From Hyphomicrobiales bacterium (GTDB lineage: Bacteria > Pseudomonadota > Alphaproteobacteria > Rhizobiales > Xanthobacteraceae): 8,968 bases of DNA. The stretch covers positions 1-8,968 of the forward strand of contig JAPLPC010000501.1 of NCBI GenBank assembly GCA_026400425.1. The letters are read 5' to 3'. The translations under genes were made by a program, and so were the position numbers. Each line of letters starts with the position of its first letter. Position 1 is the stretch's first letter. Positions 5,966 to 8,968 of the stretch are shown here, in pieces. The notes under the pieces are model-generated. The model did not search any database and had not been told where the DNA came from. It was given only the letters and a program-made list of their open reading frames with translations.

Positions 5966-7588
5966 CTACGGATGCAGCCCCGGCGCCTCTTGGCCAGTGC
6001 GCTCGACATATTCGTTATAACCGCCGCCATATTGATGGATGCCGTCCGGCGTCAGCTCGAGCACGCGGTTCGACAGCGCGGCGAGAAAATGCCGGTCATG
6101 CGAGACGAACAGCATGGTGCCTTCGAAATCCGCCAAAGCCTTGATCAGCATTTCCTTGGTGGCCATGTCGAGATGGTTGGTAGGCTCGTCGAGCACCAAG
6201 AAGTTCGGCGGATCGAACAGCATCTTGGCCATTACGAGGCGCGCCTTCTCGCCGCCCGACAACACGCGGCAGCGCTTCTCGACGTCATCGCCGGAGAAGC
6301 CGAAGCAGCCGGCCAGCGCGCGCAAGGTGCCCTGCCCCGCTTGCGGAAACGTGTCTTCTAGGTTCTGGAAAATGGTGCGCTCGCCGTCGAGCAGGTCCAT
6401 CGCATGCTGGGCGAAATAGCCCATCTTGACGCTGCCGCCGATGGTCACTGAGCCGGTGTCGGGCTCGGCGGAGCCGGCGACCAGCTTCAACAACGTCGAC
6501 TTGCCGGCGCCGTTGATGCCCATGATGGCCCAGCGCTCCTTGCGACGAACCATGAAGTCGAAACCTTCATAGATCACCTTGCTGCCATAGGCCTTGTGGA
6601 TTCCCTTCAGGCTGGCAACGTCTTCGCCCGAACGCGGCGCCGGGAGGAAATCGAACGACACGACTTCACGGCGCTTCGGCGGCTCGACGCGCTCGATCTT
6701 GTCGAGCTTTTTGACGCGGCTCTGCACCTGCGCAGCATGCGAGGCGCGCGCCTTGAAACGCTCGATGAACTTGATCTCTTTCGACAGCATCGCTTGCTGG
6801 CGCTCGAACTGCGCCTGCTGCTGCTTCTCGTTCATGGCGCGCTGCGCCTCATAGAACTCGTAGTCGCCGGAATAGGAATTCAGCGAGCCGCCATCGATCT
6901 CCATGATCTTGGTGACGATGCGGTTCATGAATTCGCGGTCATGCGAAGTCATGAGCAGCGCGCCCTCGTAACCCTTGAGGAAGCCTTCGAGCCAGATCAG
7001 GCTTTCCAAGTCCAAGTGGTTCGACGGTTCGTCGAGCAGCATCACGTCCGGGCGCATCAACAGAATGCGCGCCAGCGCCACGCGCATCTTCCAGCCGCCG
7101 GACAATTTGCCGACATCGCCGTCCATCATCTCCTGCGAGAACGACAGACCCGCCAGCACTTCGCGCGCGCGGCCTTCCAGCGCGTAGCCGTCGAGCTCCT
7201 CGAACCGCGCCTGCACTTCGCCATAGCGGGTGATGATCTCGTCCATCCGGTCGGCCTGATCCGGATCGGCCATCGCCGCCTCCAGCTCCTTCAACTCGGT
7301 GCCGACGACGCTGACCGGGCCGGCGCCCTCCATCACCTCGGCGGTGGCGCTGCGGCCGGACATTTCGCCGACATCCTGGCTGAAATAGCCGATGGTCACG
7401 CCGCGCTCGACCACGACCTGGCCTTCGTCGGGCTGCTCACGGCCGGTGACCAGCCGAAACAAAGTCGTCTTGCCGGAACCGTTGGGGCCGACAAGGCCGA
7501 TCTTCTCGCCCTTCAGCAGCGCGCCGGCGGCTTCGATGAAGACGATCTGATGACCGTTCTGCTTGCTGATATTATCGAGGCGGATCAT
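5966..7588 (-). CDS. ABC-F family ATP-binding protein (duplicated ATPase, ribosome-associated type)
   Basis: A soluble protein of 540 residues with two ABC ATPase domains in tandem and no membrane segment, which defines the ABC-F family. Domain 1 has Walker A GPNGSGKT (34-41), signature LSGGWKMR (162-169) and Walker B LLDEPSNHLD (184-193). Domain 2 has Walker A GINGAGKS (357-364), signature LSGGEKAR (443-450) and Walker B LVLDEPTNHLD (464-474). The linker (about 245-310) is charged and helical, with many Gln/Glu/Lys/Arg residues, as in the P-site-tRNA-interacting linker of family members. Characterised ABC-F proteins act on the ribosome (EttA, Uup, YheS, YbiT and resistance types such as Vga or OptrA). 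Which subgroup this belongs to cannot be settled by eye, and a housekeeping translation role is more likely than drug resistance. The start was placed at the ATG at 7588 (MIRLDNISKQ) because homology begins there. The frame stays open 41 codons further to a TTG at 7711, but that stretch resembles nothing and would run into the ribosome-binding site of the divergent gene. Confidence 0.95.
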   Translation of the reverse strand: MIRLDNISKQNGHQIVFIEAAGALLKGEKIGLVGPNGSGKTTLFRLVTGREQPDEGQVVVERGVTIGYFSQDVGEMSGRSATAEVMEGAGPVSVVGTELKELEAAMADPDQADRMDEIITRYGEVQARFEELDGYALEGRAREVLAGLSFSQEMMDGDVGKLSGGWKMRVALARILLMRPDVMLLDEPSNHLDLESLIWLEGFLKGYEGALLMTSHDREFMNRIVTKIMEIDGGSLNSYSGDYEFYEAQRAMNEKQQQAQFERQQAMLSKEIKFIERFKARASHAAQVQSRVKKLDKIERVEPPKRREVVSFDFLPAPRSGEDVASLKGIHKAYGSKVIYEGFDFMVRRKERWAIMGINGAGKSTLLKLVAGSAEPDTGSVTIGGSVKMGYFAQHAMDLLDGERTIFQNLEDTFPQAGQGTLRALAGCFGFSGDDVEKRCRVLSGGEKARLVMAKMLFDPPNFLVLDEPTNHLDMATKEMLIKALADFEGTMLFVSHDRHFLAALSNRVLELTPDGIHQYGGGYNEYVERTGQEAPGLHP

Positions 7589-7724
7589 GGCGTAGGGGCT
7601 CACGGGGCGGACGCGGAAAGCCTCGCAATAAGGCATCGGGCCAGCCTGCGAAAGGAGATTTTGCGCTGCAAACGCCGGATCAGCCGGTAAGCTGTGCGGG
7701 CAGAATCGCAATCAGGGGGCCCCA

Positions 7725-8447
7725 ATGACGCAGACGATCCAGCCGACGCCGCAAACCGTCCATTGGGGTTATTTCGACGCCAAGCAGCCGCCGATCGCCA
7801 CCATCGCGCCCGGCGACACCGTCATCATGACCAGCGTCAGCGGCACCCGCGACCACCTGCCCACGACCCCAGGCATGACGCCGCGCCCGGAATTGCTGGC
7901 CATCATCGACGCCGTGAAGCCCGATCTCGGGCCGCATATCCTCACTGGCCCGGTCGCCGTGAACGGCGCCGAGCCCGGCGACGCGCTGCGGATCGAAATT
8001 CAGGACGTCCAGCTTGCCGATGACTGGGGTTACATGCTGTTCCGGCCGGGCATGGGCACGCTGCCAAACGATTTCGACTATTTCCGTCGAGTCCATATCG
8101 GACTCGATCGCGCCAACAACATCGTCAAGACGCCATGGGGCATCACGCTGCAGGCGCAGCCATTCTTCGGCGTGATGGGCACGGCGCCAAAGCCCGAGGT
8201 TGGCCGTGCTTCCTCGACCATGCCGTCGCATTTCGGCGGCAACATCGACAACAAGGAGCTGGGTGCCGGCAGCGTTTTGTATCTGCCAGTCTGGGCCAAA
8301 GGTGGGCTGTTCTCCTGCGGCGACGGCCATGCCGTGCAGGGCGACGGTGAAGTCTGCGTCACCGCGGTCGAAACCGGCCTCACCGGCACCTTCAAGATCG
8401 ATCTGGTGAAGAATGCACAGCTCGAGGCGCCCTATGCGATCACCTGA
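7725..8447 (+). CDS. Acetamidase/formamidase family protein, truncated by frameshift
   Basis: FmdA/AmdA-type amidases hydrolyse formamide, acetamide or related short amides to ammonia and the acid. This 240-residue frame carries family blocks in order: TVHWGYFDA (11-19), HILTGPVAVNGAEPGD (71-86), DWGYMLFRP (100-108), PFFGVMG (146-152), HFGGNIDNKEL (169-179) and GDGHAVQGDGEVCVTA (199-214). It then stops at TGA 8445-8447, right after APYAIT. The usual protein is about 300-320 residues. The missing C-terminal part continues in another frame directly downstream (see 8453-8665), so the gene is frameshifted rather than naturally short. A good Shine-Dalgarno, AGGGGG, lies 6-7 bases before the ATG. 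The gene is divergent from the ABC-F gene, with a 136-base gap in which I see no clear promoter boxes. The truncated protein may still fold, but loss of the conserved C-terminal segment makes activity doubtful. The physiological substrate is unknown. Confidence 0.9.
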   Translation: MTQTIQPTPQTVHWGYFDAKQPPIATIAPGDTVIMTSVSGTRDHLPTTPGMTPRPELLAIIDAVKPDLGPHILTGPVAVNGAEPGDALRIEIQDVQLADDWGYMLFRPGMGTLPNDFDYFRRVHIGLDRANNIVKTPWGITLQAQPFFGVMGTAPKPEVGRASSTMPSHFGGNIDNKELGAGSVLYLPVWAKGGLFSCGDGHAVQGDGEVCVTAVETGLTGTFKIDLVKNAQLEAPYAIT

Positions 8448-8452
8448 TCACC
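8438..8452 (+). repeat. Direct repeat GATCACC-T-GATCACC at the frameshift site
   Basis: Two copies of GATCACC (8438-8444 and 8446-8452) are separated by one T, and the premature TGA of the acetamidase frame lies across the junction. The first copy is read as G-ATC-ACC (..A-I-T) in the upstream frame. In the downstream frame it is read as GAT-CAC-C (D-H-L..), which is what the family shows just after that point. Loss of one repeat unit from an originally longer array, or gain of one 8-base unit, would both produce the observed shift. No slippery heptamer typical of programmed frameshifting is present. Confidence 0.8.
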
Positions 8453-8665
8453 ATGGCCTTCGATGGTGATTTGGACGAAGCCGCGCGGATCGCGCTGCGC
8501 CGGATGATTGCGATGGTGGCCGCGCGCACCACCCTATCGGCCGAGGACGCCTATATGCTCTGCAGCCTCGCCGCCGACGTCCGCGTCACCCAGCTGGTCA
8601 ATCTGGAGAAGGGCATCCATGTGATGATGCCGCACGAGGTCATTGCCCAGGCGGCCGCAAAATAA
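8453..8665 (+). pseudogene. Out-of-frame C-terminal segment of the acetamidase/formamidase gene
   Basis: These 70 codons (MAFDGDLDEAARIALRRMIA at the start) continue the acetamidase family alignment directly from where the upstream frame breaks. The blocks FDGDLDEAARIALR, LSAEDAYMLCSLAADVRVTQ and NLEKGIHVMMP are the standard C-terminal end of the family. The frame is shifted by -1 relative to 7725-8447. In this frame the homology reaches a few codons upstream of the ATG (DHLIT from 8438), so the ATG at 8453 is an internal methionine rather than a true start. No Shine-Dalgarno is seen before it. The segment carries no further stop or shift and ends at TAA 8663-8665, which points to a recent mutation, or to an assembly error, rather than a long-decayed gene. 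Confidence 0.85.
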
Positions 8666-8721
8666 TCTGCAACGGGTAGGGAACGCCGGACGATCATCCG
8701 CGTTATGCGCGCGAATGACTT

Positions 8722-8916
8722 TTGGCGGATCTGATGCCTTGGCTGCTTTATCTTCCCACCCGTGAACTCGCCGACGCCGTGCTGGCGCCGAATGCCGGCA
8801 CTACCAACGCAGTGGTCGAGGTGAGCGGCAACTGGGAGGAGATGCGTCATGATGACGACTACAGTTTCCCGCTGCAGCCGGTCGCCGCAGCTGTAGAAGA
8901 GCCGGTCTATGGATGA
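8722..8916 (+). CDS. Doubtful small ORF, unknown function (64 codons)
   Basis: The stretch from 8666 to the window end holds no recognisable gene, and this is the only small forward ORF in it. It may begin at TTG 8722, directly after an in-frame stop, or at ATG 8734 (MPWLLYLPTRELADAVLAP...). A GGCGGA (8724-8729) lies close upstream of the latter. The product is acidic near its C-terminus (EEMRHDDDYS), has no signal peptide or membrane helix, and matches no family I know. Third positions are less G/C-biased than in the neighbouring genes. The only support is that its stop overlaps a possible next start (ATG 8909), which could mean coupling. It could equally be non-coding or a remnant. Confidence 0.25.
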   Translation: MADLMPWLLYLPTRELADAVLAPNAGTTNAVVEVSGNWEEMRHDDDYSFPLQPVAAAVEEPVYG

Positions 8917-8968
8917 GGTTTCGCCTCTCATGAGCGTCACTGACGCGATGCGGGATCGGCAGCAGATG
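8909..8968 (+). CDS. Possible start of a gene running off the right edge
   Basis: From ATG 8909 the frame is open to the window end (20 codons), with a second ATG at 8930. The purine-rich stretches AGAAGAG before 8909 and GGATGAGG before 8930 could each be a Shine-Dalgarno. From 8930 the peptide reads MSVTDAMRDRQQM, which loosely resembles the 'V-x-x-A-I-x-x-R-x-S' opening of nitroreductase-family proteins. Thirteen residues are far too few to assign it. Confidence 0.3.
   Translation, partial: MDEVSPLMSVTDAMRDRQQM

Noticed and set aside
6596..7690. Long plus-strand ORF (364 codons) opposite the ABC-F gene
   Set aside because: It lies entirely over the conserved ATPase frame and its upstream region. 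The product is a low-complexity Leu/His/Arg/Asp/Ala string without motifs, so it is a shadow frame.
7589..7711. N-terminal extension of the ABC-F protein to TTG 7711
   Set aside because: The 41 extra residues lack homology, the start codon is weak, and it would overlap the Shine-Dalgarno region of the divergent amidase gene. The ATG at 7588 begins at the first conserved residue.
7680..8330. Minus-strand ORF (216 codons) opposite the acetamidase gene
   Set aside because: The plus strand carries unmistakable amidase family blocks through this region. The minus-strand peptide has none.
8436..8455. Programmed ribosomal frameshift joining the two amidase parts
   Set aside because: The shift needed is -1, but no X-XXY-YYZ slippery heptamer or downstream pseudoknot-like stem is visible. 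Amidases of this family are not known to use recoding. A slippage mutation at the direct repeat explains the break more simply.
8551..8940. Minus-strand ORF (129 codons) covering the right end
   Set aside because: About a third of it is antisense to the acetamidase C-terminus. The peptide resembles no family and has no ribosome-binding site that stands out. It was considered as a possible real gene because the plus strand is weak here, but support is insufficient.

Overview
The window looks like ordinary chromosome from a GC-rich alphaproteobacterium, most likely of the Bradyrhizobium/Rhodopseudomonas group. This rests on strong G/C preference at third codon positions, on protein sequences that look like that group, and on copies of a CTTCTCCCCGC-type palindromic intergenic repeat common in those genomes. 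No mobile element, phage gene, CRISPR array, tRNA or rRNA is visible.

Layout. Positions 2-958 (+) are the 3' end of a molybdopterin oxidoreductase gene that enters from the left edge. Convergent to it is a GMC-family flavin oxidoreductase (993-2633, -). Next comes an alanine-catabolism unit on the minus strand: an alanine racemase (4010-5173) whose stop overlaps the start of a D-amino-acid dehydrogenase, dadA (2760-4013). Divergent from the racemase is an Lrp/AsnC regulator (5322-5798, +), with an A+T-rich promoter patch between them. An ABC-F ATPase (5966-7588, -) converges on the regulator. An acetamidase/formamidase-family gene (7725-8447 plus 8453-8665, +) diverges from the ABC-F gene and is split by a frameshift. 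The last 300 bases hold only a doubtful small ORF and perhaps the first codons of a gene leaving the window.

How the genes work together. The clearest functional module is lrp / alr-dadA. The racemase converts L-alanine to D-alanine, DadA oxidises D-alanine to pyruvate and ammonia, and the divergent Lrp-type protein is the natural candidate regulator. The other genes are apparently independent.

The two most notable features are these. The acetamidase reading frame is broken exactly at a repeated GATCACC heptamer, which suggests replication slippage. The palindromic repeat family sits at every 3' gene end between 958 and 5966, including a head-to-head pair of about 155 bp between lrp and the ABC-F gene. 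I found no convincing undescribed biological system.
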